Assembly (NCBI RefSeq): GCF_000213175.1 | Contig: NW_009799101.1 | Span: forward strand, 2,935,630-2,999,629 | Reading direction: 5' to 3' | Source of the DNA: Neurospora tetrasperma FGSC 2508 | Lineage: Eukaryota > Ascomycota > Sordariomycetes > Sordariales > Sordariaceae | Length of the DNA: 64,000 bases | In this document: piece by piece, positions 1-11,322 of the stretch | Numbering within the stretch: the first letter of the stretch is position 1 | How the letters are laid out: every line of letters starts with the position of its first letter | The notes under the pieces: generated by a model | Seen by the model: the letters and a program-made list of their open reading frames with translations, nothing else | Database searches by the model: none | Told to the model about the DNA's origin: nothing | Made by a program: the position numbers and the translations under genes

Positions 1-2
1 TG

Positions 3-452
3 GCGGTAGCCGGAGCGGGAGCGGGAGCGGGAACGTCGTCCTCGGGTGGTAGTGGTAGTAGCAATGGCAGTAGCAAAACAGGTGAGGGCACAGGGGTAAT
101 GGTTGGGAAGGAAACGCAGTGCGCAGAGTACAAAGCTACGGAACCAAAGTTTAGGAGGCGGTGGGAGGTTAAAAGTGGGTTGTGTGAGGAGTGTAGGGGG
201 ATGCATGGGATGCAGGGACCTGAGGCAGAAGATGGGCAAAGAAGGAAAGATGGAGTGAAGGAGAGGGGGGAGGAGCCTAAGGGTACGGTGAGGGGGGAGG
301 AGAGGGGGAGGGCGAGGAGTAGAGCGGCTACAGACCCTACGGCGAATGCTGTACCGGTGCCGGCGATGGTGACTGGTGGGAAGGTGGTGAAGGGGGTGAG
401 TGGGAAGGTGGTGGGGAGGAGGGCGGTGGGGAAGAGGATAGCTACTTTGTGA
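3..452 (+). CDS. 3' end of an unknown protein gene (truncated by window edge)
   Basis: The frame is open from the left edge to a TGA at 450-452, so the start lies outside the window. The visible part of about 149 residues is low-complexity. It opens with alternating Ala/Gly and a Ser/Gly run, then a Cys-containing basic stretch (CEECRGM), then a Gly/Arg/Glu-rich tail ending in IATL. No family is recognised. The bias toward small and charged residues suggests a disordered C-terminus. The internal ATG at 99 is probably not the real start, because the frame continues upstream without a stop. Confidence 0.4.
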   Translation, partial: AVAGAGAGAGTSSSGGSGSSNGSSKTGEGTGVMVGKETQCAEYKATEPKFRRRWEVKSGLCEECRGMHGMQGPEAEDGQRRKDGVKERGEEPKGTVRGEERGRARSRAATDPTANAVPVPAMVTGGKVVKGVSGKVVGRRAVGKRIATL

Positions 453-498
453 GCTGAGTCAGTGCTGGGTTTGGGAGGTTTCTTTTGGGAGATCGATA

Positions 499-1980
499 TT
501 AAAGTGGTTCGATTTTGCGGTACCTACAAGAGTCGATGTTGAAAAGGTCCCTCCACTTCCACCTACCAGGACTTCCAACCTGTCTGTATCTAGACACTAT
601 CCGCCAACTTACAAACCACTCCTCCCCTTCAACCCCGACACACCATACCTTTACACCGATAAACCCACCTTGAGCAAGTTCACAACTTCTCCTCCGATCC
701 AGCAGCTCCATAGAAGCATCAAACGTCACAATCAGCGTCAGCCCAAACTTTGTACAGCTCCATCTGGCTCAAATCCCTTTTCAAACCAATCCTCGATCCG
801 CCACCAAACGCAATCGACGCCGTCTCAAACAGCCTCATTCGTGCCTGATACTGACCATCGCTTTGTCCTTTCTCATGCATACCTCTAGGTTTGTAGAAAT
901 CAGGATTGACGACATCCATATCCTCACCAAAGATACTCTTATCACGCCGATGAATGTACGGGCTCATACCGATAAGGAAGCCACAGGGGATTACGGAGCT
1001 ATCGGGCAGGACTATTGCGTTCCGTACCTATCATGGAGATGGCGGGATGGCAGCGAATGGTCTCGTGGATAAAGCGGGTGATAGAGTGAGGGGTTGATTC
1101 CGGAGACGCAGACTGCGGATTACAGTACAGCTTGCAACCAGATGCGCGGGTCTTTGAGGGGGTAGTAGAAGAGGGCGCGCATATTTCCAGTTATGGCGAT
1201 TATGTCGGCGCCGGTAATATCTGGGAAGGGGCTGGTATCGTCCGGTTTGTGACAGGTAAATGGGAATTGCCAGGTAAAAGACAAACGGAAAAGAGAAACA
1301 AACTGTTCATGAGGAGGTACCTCTAAGCAATGATTTGCTTCGTGTCAACAATGTCCAGATGAGGGGACATGGATTCGATGGAAATATTGCAACCTCGAGC
1401 CTATCCTCCCGGGAGATTTCATCCTCGCGCTTTAAGCGGGCAGTTATTTTCTCGACGGCGACGTTAGTAACATTGGAGATTTTAGGAGGCCCAGGTGGCT
1501 GACTGAGTTCTTGTCCAACCAGTAGTCCATTCAGTGTATCTGGGCGCAGATACCGAGATACCTAGTCAATGGACTTATATCCGCGATGGCCAGCGTACCG
1601 TCGAAGTCACCGCCTTTTTACACGAAGCCTAAGGTGGCGATGCCGTGCAAGTCCGAGGAGTAGTACTCGCCGAACTCGCACTCCTTATGGGTATCAACGT
1701 AGCGTATCTGGAGATGGCCAAGGAAGCCGTTGTTGACCTTGTCCAGGAATGAGTGGCTCCATGGCTATTCCAGGACGGTGGGAACGGAGTCGTGACGGAC
1801 TGAAGGGCGTACTCGGCGTTGTCGACTTTGCTGAACATATGGTAAATAATCTTACCATAGGTGATGCTGCTGAGATCACGGCAAATCGAGGCCGTTTACA
1901 TCGGGGATCTCTTCTAATAGCATGGTTGTCCTGGTTTTCGACGTAGACGTAATAAAACAGGTCCAGCCATCATCGAGATC
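499..1980 (-). pseudogene. Decayed cytochrome P450 gene
   Basis: Pieces of a fungal microsomal-type P450 can be read in order on the minus strand, but in different frames and broken by stops. Around 1860-1600 there are segments resembling the region before the I helix (MFSKVDNAEY; FLGHLQ; GGDFDGTLA). Around 1250-1190 there is an I-helix/J-like stretch (ALFYYPLKDPR). Near 1060 there is an ExxR-like HETIRCHPA. At 967-719 there is PYIHRRDKSIFGED followed by the heme-binding loop, read as FGGGSRIGLKR. The family consensus is FGGGSRxCLGR, so the heme-ligand Cys is Gly and the next Gly is Lys. A frame change separates this from the C-terminal piece (TFDASMELLDRR, 729-499). Loss of the thiolate ligand plus several stops and shifts rules out a working enzyme. 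Ancestral substrate is unknown. Confidence 0.8.
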
Positions 1981-3713
1981 CTTGGGCGATGACCCAGTAG
2001 TCTAGGTGGTTCGTCGCAAAAGGCGATGAATTTGGATAATATACACACCTCTGCATGGTTATTAAAGGGCAAACTCGTGAATTGGGCGATCTCTGGGGGT
2101 AACCAAGTCTTTAACCATAGTCCCCAGGTGGCAGTCTGTACAGAAAATGGGGTATTAGATTATAGGAAAAACCCTGGTCTTATGTACAGCCACTAGCTCC
2201 TTGGCTGTACCGCGCTGTCCTTTCCCACTCGTGCCAAGGTGTGTTCAGCTAAAAGGTCTTGGTAGTGTCTCACCTTTTCTCCGAGGGGCGTTGTTCATTA
2301 TTCCATTGTTGTCTTTGACTTCATCTACGGTGTAGTGTAGTAAATGGATCGTCAAAGACAAAAAGCCATGTTTGTGTCTTGGTAAGTGGTGGAAATTGGT
2401 GATGATGCATCAGCATGGTAAAAGTCTGCCAAGGCCCCTGATGCCAGGGGAGAGGGGATCTTGAAATCAGGGTGCCATCAGTCTTATCAGGGGCGAGCTG
2501 GGGGAAGAGTCTTCATTGTGAGACCAAAGAGGTTGACACTGGACACACAGATCTTCAACGAAACGAGGAATCTCTCCCCAAATTGCTACAGTACTGGTCG
2601 CGGAGACGTGTCCGTAGAGGTACGGAGTGTTGTTCCGGGTGGTGTCGTGCATCACCCTAAGCTATAGCTTGGCGTAGCAACGGGGAGTGTACACTAACTT
2701 CTCTCCATAGGGCTCGAGGCTCTGACTGGAGAAGCCACTAACACTGTAGCGAGATGTAGCGCTTTCTAGATGTTTGTGCACACCGATCGTATGTAGTTCC
2801 AAGCTTACTTTCGTGCCCCTTCTAGGCGATTCAATGTTGATGCTCGTGCTACATGTATTCGACACATGTATGCTTCGAGGTGACTGCTTTTCCAAACAGT
2901 ACAAACTCTCCCAGCTCGCTCTTGTTAGCAACTGGTGAAAATATACGAGATGCATGGCCCATGGAAATATTCCCAAGACACTCACCCATTGGAGTTAGAT
3001 CACAATGTGCCAGCAAGTCATGTTTTGGACCCTCACATGAATCGAATGTGACACCCTGGGGATACCCTTTCGTCAAGTGCCGATGGTGCCCCAAATGGTA
3101 GACAGAATACTCAAATAAACATCCCATCGAATCCGTCTGTAGCTGTCGGCTGGGATGAAACAAGGTAAGTTCCCATGCGCCGGCAGTGGATCCTCATGGG
3201 TCAGACAACCTTACTTTGACCTCTGTAGTCAATAACGATCATGGCAATTCCCGAGTTGCTCATGAACACAGTGTTGAGGTGTGGTCAAGCAAGAAAAGTC
3301 TCGAGGTCCCACACTCCATGTGTCTGAGCATCACACGTGGAGAGAGAGAGCCGCGGGCAGAGCTGCTGATCGTAGCCATGGGCAAACCTGACGGAGTTTC
3401 GGTCGGGATGACAGCCGATCATCTCTCCAGGAATCATAGGTCGGTCCCAAATCTTACCCACGACATCTCGATCTCATTTCTCCTATTAACAATTGAGTGT
3501 TGGTCAGAATCCTAGGCATGATCCTAGCGCAGATGGTATTTCCCTACCCGTTTGTAAAGACTATTTGAAGCCGACGATGGAACCTCAAAACTGGATCTTC
3601 TCGCCTCGGGTAATCCTCGCCTATGACATCCCCTTTCCGTCGTTTCAGCTGCTGACTTGTGCCACCTCCACAGGCATTCTTTACTACCCTAGGTCCCAGA
3701 CCCTCGGTGTAGC
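1981..3713. other. Unassigned stretch with short open frames, no supported gene
   Basis: Short open frames exist on both strands. On minus, 3163-2849 and 2985-2662 are open but lack an ATG. On plus there is a coding-looking stretch at about 3065-3165 followed by a perfect donor (AAG|GTAAGT, 3166) and a plausible acceptor near 3228, but the spliced frame hits a stop. None matches a family I know. The stretch could hold a broken or lineage-specific gene. The last part is probably the promoter of the rhodopsin-like gene at 3714. Confidence 0.3.
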
Positions 3714-5268
3714 ATGGCTATGAGCGAGGATGCCTCAAGGGCGTTGGTCATCATGTGGGTGATTGTTGGGGTGGTCTTTGTCTTGGTAATCCTTCGTGTC
3801 TATACCCGGGTGGTCTACATGGCCGCCTATGGTGTTGACGACTGGATATATGTTGCCGCATTTGTGAGTTCAATCTGACACAAACGTGCATGAGGCAAAG
3901 TTAACCTTACCCCTATTTTATCCAGATCATTCTTTTCATTTATACCGTCCTCATTCAATATGCTGCCTTCTTTGGCTTCGGCCAAACCGAAAAAGAAATA
4001 GCAAACGCTACAAGGGCGTCAAAAGCTCGCCTGTTCGAATGCCTCGGACAAACCACGTCATTTATTGGCACGCCTCTCGCTAAAGCTTCACTTGGAGCGT
4101 TTCTTCTTCGACTGGTCACGGTGACGTGGCATCGGTTTGCTGTCTGGGGAGCAATGACATTGATGTTCTTGTCATCTGTTGGTATGTAAGCTCTCTTGTT
4201 CGAGTGGGACAAGATCCGCGAACAGTGTGCTAGAGTCCCAGACGACATTAACACGATTTTTCCCAACAGCACAGTTGCTATGTTTCTGGCTGTCTTGTCG
4301 TCCTTTCAACTACGTGTACAACAAAAATATCCGGGGAGTCTGCCCAGTTAATACACGGCCAACTTTCTATCTTCTCTATGGTGAGTGGTAGTGCGAGCTT
4401 GAAGATTCGGATAATGACTAACCTTTGGTAGGTTCAACCATCGCCACAGACTTCTTCTTTGCAATATTTCCATGGATCATCCTGTGGAGGCTTCAGATGC
4501 CCAGACAAGAGAAAATCACTATTGGCTGCAGTCTGAGCCTCGGACTAATGTCAGTATTCTTGATGTACCAACACGCTCAGTTCGAACTAAAATTGATGAT
4601 GATCTAGTACCGCTGCGGCCGGTGTTAAACGAGTGACAGAAGTGGAAGGCCTGTATACATCAAATTATCTGAGTAAGGAAAGCCCTGTAACGACCCATCT
4701 ATATAAAGCTAACAGTTCACTTTCACTTACAGAAACCACCCTTCCTCTCATTGTGTGGTCGGCCGCAGAGATGGCTATTACCCTGGTCTGCATCGGCATC
4801 CCCGTTTTGAGACCGCTATACAAGCGCATGTACTTGCGCTTTCGAAGGCAATCCGCACACTCGTCAGAATATCTCCAACAATTAGACCGCTCAAAGGAGC
4901 AACCAGGATTTGCACTGCAGACAATCGGCGGAGGGCCCCTTGATAAGGAGATGAGTAACTTGGAGCGAATGAACAGTACAAGACCAACAAGTGTCATGAA
5001 CAACAACACTGATGACTTTCTGTACGAGCGATTCCGGATAGGGATTAACGAAGCGTCTAAGACGACGGTGATAGCTCAGCAGCGAAGGATTGACGACGAG
5101 GATTCAAAGATGGACGCACTCGACGATTATAGCTGTAGCCAACTTGAGCGCAGTACTGATAGCACGCGGAGGGCATTGGGAGATGAAGAGCTCGGTACGG
5201 CGAATAGTAACCAGCGGAGTCAAAACACCATTACCGTAACGCAAAGCTTTAGCGTTGATAGAAGTTGA
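3714..5268 (+). CDS. Fungal rhodopsin-domain (SAT4/PTH11-like) integral membrane protein
   Basis: Six exons are inferred: 3714-3863, 3926-4181, 4270-4380, 4432-4549, 4608-4672 and 4733-5268. All have GT-AG borders, and joining them gives one 411-residue frame. The protein starts MAMSEDASRA and has a predicted seven-helix core. Helix-like segments include VIVGVVFVLVILRVYTR, then YGVDDWIYVAAF, FIYTVLIQYAAFFGFGQ, LMFLSSVG, DFFFAIFPWIILW and TTLPLIVWSAAEM. The DDW motif after helix 1, the conserved PxxxLW-type helix and the late LIVWSxxE segment are typical of the fungal rhodopsin domain family. The last ~150 residues are a hydrophilic cytoplasmic tail. Members are plasma-membrane proteins of mostly unknown function, some receptor-like. 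The N-terminal ATG is the first in frame and is directly followed by the first helix. Confidence 0.8.
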
Positions 5269-8089
5269 GCATGTAGTACTTTATCTGTTCCCATGTAATT
5301 GTCAGTCGTTCAAAGTCGAGAAGAGCTCCGTTGCATTGAAGAAGCAAAGACACTAGTGTTGCGAAAGGCAAGGAAAACGGAAACAAAGGTAACCCAAGTG
5401 ATGATATTGGATACAGTATTTATGACAAGGATATGTTGCCACACCAAACGCCGTATAAGCAAAGGGCTGGAACTGTCTAGCAGTCTCATAGGGGTATCAT
5501 GGTCCGTGAAAATGCTCAAGTACAAAGTGCAGGAGGAGAAGCCAGAAAGTGAAACAGAGTGTCGTCTGAACCAAGACCATGAAAATGCCGCCTGCCATAC
5601 ACACCCACATAGAGTTTCCCTGCCCGCGGACCTCTGAAGCTGTCGTTTGACTTGCTTGCAGACGTTTGTCGTCCTCAATTGCTGTTCTCGGCGGCGTCGC
5701 ACGCAGACCCCAAATCGGAGGATTGCTCGGGATTTCCGCGGTTCCTGACACCACTTCTTTTCTTTTTCTTCACCTCGCACTCATCGGCAAAGTCTTCCGG
5801 TATCAAACCCCTTCTTCGTTTTCCCAGGGGTTGCGTAGCTCCGACATCAAGCCATCTTGGCAGCATTGCCTCCTCTTGAAGCACCACGATGCCATTGATG
5901 ATGACGAGCCCATGCGTGTGAGCTCCCTTGAACTGGTGGCGCACAGGGCAAGTTCCTCCATCATTGACCAGGTTACGTATTTGGATCTGGCGATCTTTAC
6001 GTGTTCTTGTGTCAACAAAGGCATCTTGTCGCTCTAGACACGGCGGTCTGCGGCTAGACCTAAAAGGGCGAGAGCAGATGGACCGGGAAATTTGTCGATC
6101 TTGGCTTCCATCGTCATATCCATCTACTGCAGCGTTTCGTCCATATGTTCTTCGTCGGTTGGAAGAGCCACTGAGATATCTCGAGGGTATAAGGGTGTTT
6201 GTGTCGAGATTTTGATGGATTTGCTTGTGATAGTGGCGGGGGTAAGTTGACTCTGCTGATAATAGGCAATAAGGTACTGCATTCAGAGCGTTATTTGACG
6301 ACAAGAACAGGCACTAACTATATGATTTCGAGTGAGTGTTTCGGAGATGGTCCAGACACTCCAGTGCCAGGATTGCTAGCTGGCCCAGACTCTCCGGACC
6401 CTGGGTGAAACGGACATGCGTAATCTGCCCAGAAGAGTCAAGAAGAGAGGTGGAGAGAAGTCTTGGTCGCATGATTCTCGAAACAGAAGACAGCTGAATC
6501 CAGGACTACTATCTTGCTCTGTGCTTCAGATACTCGGATGGAAAGCCCTGGGAAACAGTGTAGAAGACCGAGAGAATGGCAAAACGGGGTTCAATGGGGC
6601 ACAATGGTAAGAGAGGTGAACATGTCAATTTCGTTCCAAAATAATCATGTAGCTGAGAAAGTGATGTATCAGCTGTTCTTGGGTCAGCATGTGGACGAGA
6701 GAGAGGATCGACTGCTTATAGCTGTTGCACTCGTCATCCTATGCCGGTTGATTGATGCCCCTGAAGGGTGCTACCATCTATGCAGCGTAAGGTTGGCCCA
6801 TTGTATCGTTGGGTAAGTCGACCTCCATCAAGAGGCATGTTGGTACTGGGCTTCCGAGATTGACAGAAGATATTTGGTAACTACACTCCTTTAAACGGCC
6901 CGGGGACCTAGTCGGCGGTGTGGGGCTCCTTCCGTGTTAGTGGTCACCCAGGGCACTGTTGCCTGCTGTGCCTGGGAGCATGGAGTCCAGGCTGACGCAA
7001 CAAGTGGAACCTATATAAGGTAGGGTGGTAAACCATCTGGTAGGGAGCAGGGAGATACGATGGGGTCATTGTAGATTGGAATTTCACTTCAAAACTCGAC
7101 CAGTCTGGCAACATCGATGTTCCTCAAACAGAAGGAAGAGTACGTACTTAGGAGAGGGTACCACGATCGCCGTAGAGGTAGAGACAACCTCGGAAGCCGG
7201 CAATCAGGCGGGAACTTCTTGCCCCACCACAGCCCCGGCCGACTGGAGCACAGCCCAGCAAGGCGCAGGTCCACACATGCCGTACGTCTAGCCCCTAAAA
7301 CTGAACCTTCCTTGTCACAACCCCGACTTATCAACAAAGGGACTTGGATTGTCTGCGCAATACTTCCAAGTTCATAACATCTGCGTAATATTCTCGCGGT
7401 TTCTGGCATCAATTCCATCTCCACGTAGAATGATGGGATTGCTGGGAGTGATGAGTCGACTTGGGATCTGAAGGCAGCTCCACTACCTTTTAAGCTTAAA
7501 TGTGTTTGATGCTTAACATCATCCGATCCATCATCACCAGGGACACTCAAACTGAAATCGGTCGGCCTCGTCAACTTTTTTGTGTTGATCTTAGTATCAG
7601 TGCTGGTGAGGATAGCACAACCTTCTCTGACGCCGACCAACAGATCATTATCCAGCCAGCTTGCCGATACCCGATTCCAAGATAAACAAGTACACTAGCC
7701 AAGCGAATTACCCCAAAATTCCGAGCTTGTGTAGGCTTGGTATTCCAATGATATGTGTTTACAGCTCAACATCATCATCATGATTGCTCGGCGGGTGGCG
7801 ACACATCAGGGCAGTGTGTACCACCCACAACCATTCAGGCATTTCGCTCTACGTCATGGGGCCAGACCCTTTCAATGCGGTCATGGCTGTCAAAGAAGCA
7901 AGCCAACACGCCTCGATCGAAGTGAATAAAATGACATGACCCAACTCGCATCAATAGGTTTCATCTAATTTAGTTATTCCAATCACATCAAGCTCGCTCT
8001 CAATCAACCAACTTGAGCGATCCTCCATCACAAACGAGGTCAAAGTACACCGACCTGAACTCCTTAGCAAGGAGACCAACAACGCCAAA
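5269..8089. other. Long intergenic stretch with possible remnant on minus strand
   Basis: No complete gene is supported. On minus, overlapping frames between 6300 and 5497 look partly coding. One ends in a strongly hydrophobic 30-residue segment (WVCMAGGIFMVLVQTTLCF and onward) followed by a stop, as in a tail-anchored protein. It has no ATG and would need a frame change near 5760. A 183-codon minus frame at 7640-7089 also begins without ATG. The final 400 bases are probably the promoter and 5' leader of the gene at 8090. Confidence 0.3.
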
Positions 8090-8506
8090 ATGGCACCAAC
8101 ACCAACGGCCCTCGTGGCCAAGTCCCTCTCTTCCGGCAGCGAAACGCTTGCCAACCTCGTCCCCCGCTACATCCACCGTCATCGTCGTCTCTCGCGCGGC
8201 GGCCTCATCGGCGTAATCGTCGCCATCGTCGTCGCATTGATCATCCTCGCCTTCTTCAGCTTCTTTTGTCGCAGAAGGAGAATTCGCCGGTCACGACTTC
8301 ACATGCACCAGAACATGCAAGAGACGGCAGCTGCTCCTGGAGGATGGGCTCATTCATCCCACCATCATCAACCACCGCCGCCGCCGCCGCAGAATCCGAA
8401 CGGACTGAATGCTTCTGGTGGAGGATGGGCACAGCCTGGGACTTATCAGCCGCCGCCGTATCAGCCGGATCCAGTTTACACCAAGCCGGGTGGGAACTAC
8501 CAGTAA
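8090..8506 (+). CDS. Small single-pass membrane protein with PPxY tail (RCR-like architecture), copy 1
   Basis: A single exon of 138 residues starts at an ATG in a strong context (GCCAAAATGGC). A short N-terminal part (MAPTPTALVA) is followed by Arg/His-rich sequence, one transmembrane helix at about 37-60 (GLIGVIVAIVVALIILAFF) and an immediate stop-transfer cluster RRRRIRRSR. The cytoplasmic tail is Pro/Gly/His-rich, contains two GGWA repeats and ends with PPPY (121-124). PPxY motifs bind WW domains of Rsp5/NEDD4 ubiquitin ligases. Yeast Rcr1/Rcr2 have the same layout, but homology is only inferred from architecture. It resembles the gene at 9888 in start (MAPT), helix placement and tail, so the two look like diverged tandem duplicates. 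Confidence 0.7.
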   Translation: MAPTPTALVAKSLSSGSETLANLVPRYIHRHRRLSRGGLIGVIVAIVVALIILAFFSFFCRRRRIRRSRLHMHQNMQETAAAPGGWAHSSHHHQPPPPPPQNPNGLNASGGGWAQPGTYQPPPYQPDPVYTKPGGNYQ

Positions 8507-9887
8507 TTTGTCATTGGGTAGTTACAGGATCAATGGTTTTCCTGGTGTTATTTGTTGGTACAGGATGCTTAGAGATATTGGAGTTGGGATTATGATTTAC
8601 GATCAGATGTCGGAATGGGCGAAAACATGAGCAACGCACTCTTGGGACGTGGGGTACATTCTTCTTTTATCTTCTTTGAAGCTTCCAACGAAGGAGGCTC
8701 CTGTAACATTTTATACATGTATATTGTGTCGACATGCTCTCATGTCATATTTTTTGAATATTTACCCATGTCATCTGCTCTTAAGAGACGACCCTAACCC
8801 TTGACCGTGTAAGTGATAACAAGTTTGTTGTGAAGGTATTCCCAAATCACATTACGGATTCCTGGATTGGAAACCAGTGATCAAAGTAATGCGTCTTTCC
8901 ATCCAAAGCCATTTCGTTTCCGACCTGGGCATTCAATCACAGGGCGCCCAAGTTGTTAGCAAGACCACATGTCTGCACTATGAGGTAGACCAAGCCATGA
9001 TATGCAAGGTACGTCGCATTGGTAGGGTGGAAACGACTCTGCCATGCCTGCGCATCACTCTGGACATTGGGCAATGCCTAGCAAGCTAACGGATTGAACG
9101 CCCAGGAGCGCCATTTCCACAATTGCAGCCGTTTATCCTACTTTCTATCAACTTGATTTTGCAACATGCTGTCATAACCCTATCAATGAAATTATTTGGA
9201 TCGTGGCATCGATTTCAAAATAGCAGGATTCCGTACAACATTCAACATTAATCCGCTTTCCGGATCGCCCCCCGGAAAACCCTTTGACTCAGCTTTTCCC
9301 CAAGCCTCGAACCCGATGCCGTTATACCCGCTATTCTGTCTTGGCCGCTCACGGTCCCGGCCCTTCGAATGGCCTCAGCCCCCTCCCAAAATGGGAGTCA
9401 CTTGATCTCCAAACGTCGGCCCAATGACTTGCCGATGAGTACGGGCTAGAGCCCAATACTATCTGGTTGAAGGCGACCATTGAAAGAGGCAGTGTTCTTT
9501 TGTGTTCCTGAATGCGCAGACGTGTTACTACCAAATAATACCACCTGCTTGCTGCGTGACCGTTCCTGGCGACGGGACGCAGCCGAAAGGGGCAACTGTC
9601 AACGTATCTGTGCCAAGCATAAAAGGGTGTGATGCCCCTTCCTTTTGAGTGTCTTGTGTGATACAAGAAATTATCAGTTGTGTGGACTTTTTCAATTCAC
9701 TCAGGAAGACCAATGGCCCGAGTATTCGGAGTTCATCATCACCCACCTTGACAACGCAAGTTAACAAACAACACATCAATCGAGCAGTCAGTCTCATCAA
9801 GAAAACAGCAACTGAAAAATACCTGACATCATCGCCACCATACATTCAACAAGAGGGGGTTTGACAAAACTACAAACCACCACCCAA
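8507..9887. other. Intergenic, no gene seen
   Basis: No frame with a credible start, family match or splice structure is visible. The segment holds the 3' UTR of the first PPxY protein gene and the promoter and leader of the second, ending in an A/C-rich leader. Confidence 0.5.
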
Positions 9888-10382
9888 ATGGCACCAACCT
9901 CTTCTACCACGGGCCTCATCCTCCCCCGTGATGCCTGCCAGTCCCGCTACGGCTGCGGCACCATCCACTCCGACAAGCTCCCGCTTCTCATCACCGTGGC
10001 CGTCGTCGTCGCCATCATCATAGTCACCATCTATTGGTGCAGCTTCCGGTCATTGAGGGCTCAGAAACGAAAGCGGAGAATCAAGAACACAGAATTGCCT
10101 TCAAGCACTGCACCTCATGCAGTCCGGGAGGTACCCACACCGACGACATTGGGAGCGGGGCCAACGGGTGCGGGTACAGGTGCGGGTGGAAGTGGAGCCA
10201 CCGAAACCGGGGCAGTAGCGGCGGCAACGGCGACGGCGGGAGAGGCAGGAGAGACAGGAGGAACGACATGGCAGGTTCCGACAAGCGGGCTTAATCCTCT
10301 AGTACCGCCGCCAATGTACGAGGAGACGCCGCTGCCACCGCCTACTTATCAGAGGGATGCCCAGGCGCCGAGGTATGCGTGA
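9888..10382 (+). CDS. Small single-pass membrane protein with two PPxY motifs (RCR-like architecture), copy 2
   Basis: A single exon of 164 residues. I chose the ATG at 9888 (CCCAAATGGC) over the upstream in-frame ATG because it gives MAPTSSTTG, matching the MAPT start of the neighbour at 8090. A short outer part contains two Cys (DACQSRYGCG, 16-24). It is followed by a transmembrane helix at about 32-52 (PLLITVAVVVAIIIVTIYW) and a basic stop-transfer KRKRRIK. The tail is Gly/Ala/Thr-rich and ends with PPMY (141-144) and PPTY (151-154). Known PPxY membrane proteins recruit Rsp5-type ligases to endomembranes, and a similar adaptor role is an inference. It differs from copy 1 in keeping the Cys pair and a second PPxY. 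Confidence 0.72.
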   Translation: MAPTSSTTGLILPRDACQSRYGCGTIHSDKLPLLITVAVVVAIIIVTIYWCSFRSLRAQKRKRRIKNTELPSSTAPHAVREVPTPTTLGAGPTGAGTGAGGSGATETGAVAAATATAGEAGETGGTTWQVPTSGLNPLVPPPMYEETPLPPPTYQRDAQAPRYA

Positions 10383-11322
10383 TGGATGATCATGGGCTTA
10401 TAATTTCTGTGCCTTCGGGGTGCCAACGGCAGTATAGAAGGGCTTGATTCAATCGGGGGTAGTAATGGTGATGATGATGCATGTCCTACAGTTTGTGGAC
10501 CTGGTGGGAGTTAATGTTTGGACGATTCAATGTTTCGATGTAATAATCAGTATACACTACAGTTAGTAGACAGATACCCCAAGAGATACCCCTTGATGCC
10601 TCTACACTACTGATCTATATCTCCATCGACAAAATCTCAACAACACCTCATGTCTCCTCCCTTGTGGTTCGATCTTGAAGCCATCACGGTGGGGATGGTC
10701 TAGGCAGGCGGCAGCGCGCGGGGATATTCCTAGCGCAAGTATGCTTGAGACACAGTGGAACTTTAGGGCCGGTGTCCCGAATTGTGACGACTTACCGAAA
10801 ATTCCTACTGCAGCGATTCCTGTTCAGCCCGTTCCTGAATCAAGCACAGGCCATGTGCTCACCGTGATGCTGTTTTGGGAGGGAGCTCCAGGTTCCATCT
10901 CGAAAGGCAAACTCGCGCCGAGACCAACGACCAACGGAAATGGATCTAACCTCTTTGGAGCGTCTGCCTGCTGCAGCCTACGCTAGAAATACAAAATGCT
11001 ACCCTCAAATCTCAAATTGTCCGAAGCCACACAAATTCTCACCGTCCTGGTTCTCGACTCTGTCTTTGTTTCCCCTGTTCAAAATTTCACTGGACGGCAC
11101 GGTGGGTGATTATTTTGGATCTTTTGTTTGTTCTCTCATTAATAGTCTGCTTGTTCTTTGTTGCTGTTGCTGTCTTGTGTTGAAGCTCTACGATACATAC
11201 TTTGCGGAATTCAGCAGTTGCACCGCCGACAGTCGAATCCAGGATAGCGACATGAACTGATTCGGCGACCTATTCTTTAATCATAATTCACTCACGCGTC
11301 ATACCCACCGAAGCAACAGGAA
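10383..11322. other. Intergenic, promoter region of pepsin-like gene
   Basis: No supported gene. Open frames here lack a good start or run into pyrimidine-rich leader sequence. The last part is a plausible leader (CAGGAAATGGC) of the gene at 11323. Confidence 0.5.

Noticed and set aside
5310-5780. 156-codon minus frame
   Set aside because: It overlaps other open minus frames of similar quality and lacks a supported start or domain. It is kept only as part of the unassigned stretch.
7089-7640. 183-codon minus frame
   Set aside because: It begins at TTG, has no ATG before residue 70, and shows no recognised motif or splice support.
9861-9887. N-terminal extension of the second PPxY protein
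   Set aside because: The downstream ATG at 9888 matches the start of the related protein at 8090 and has a better context.
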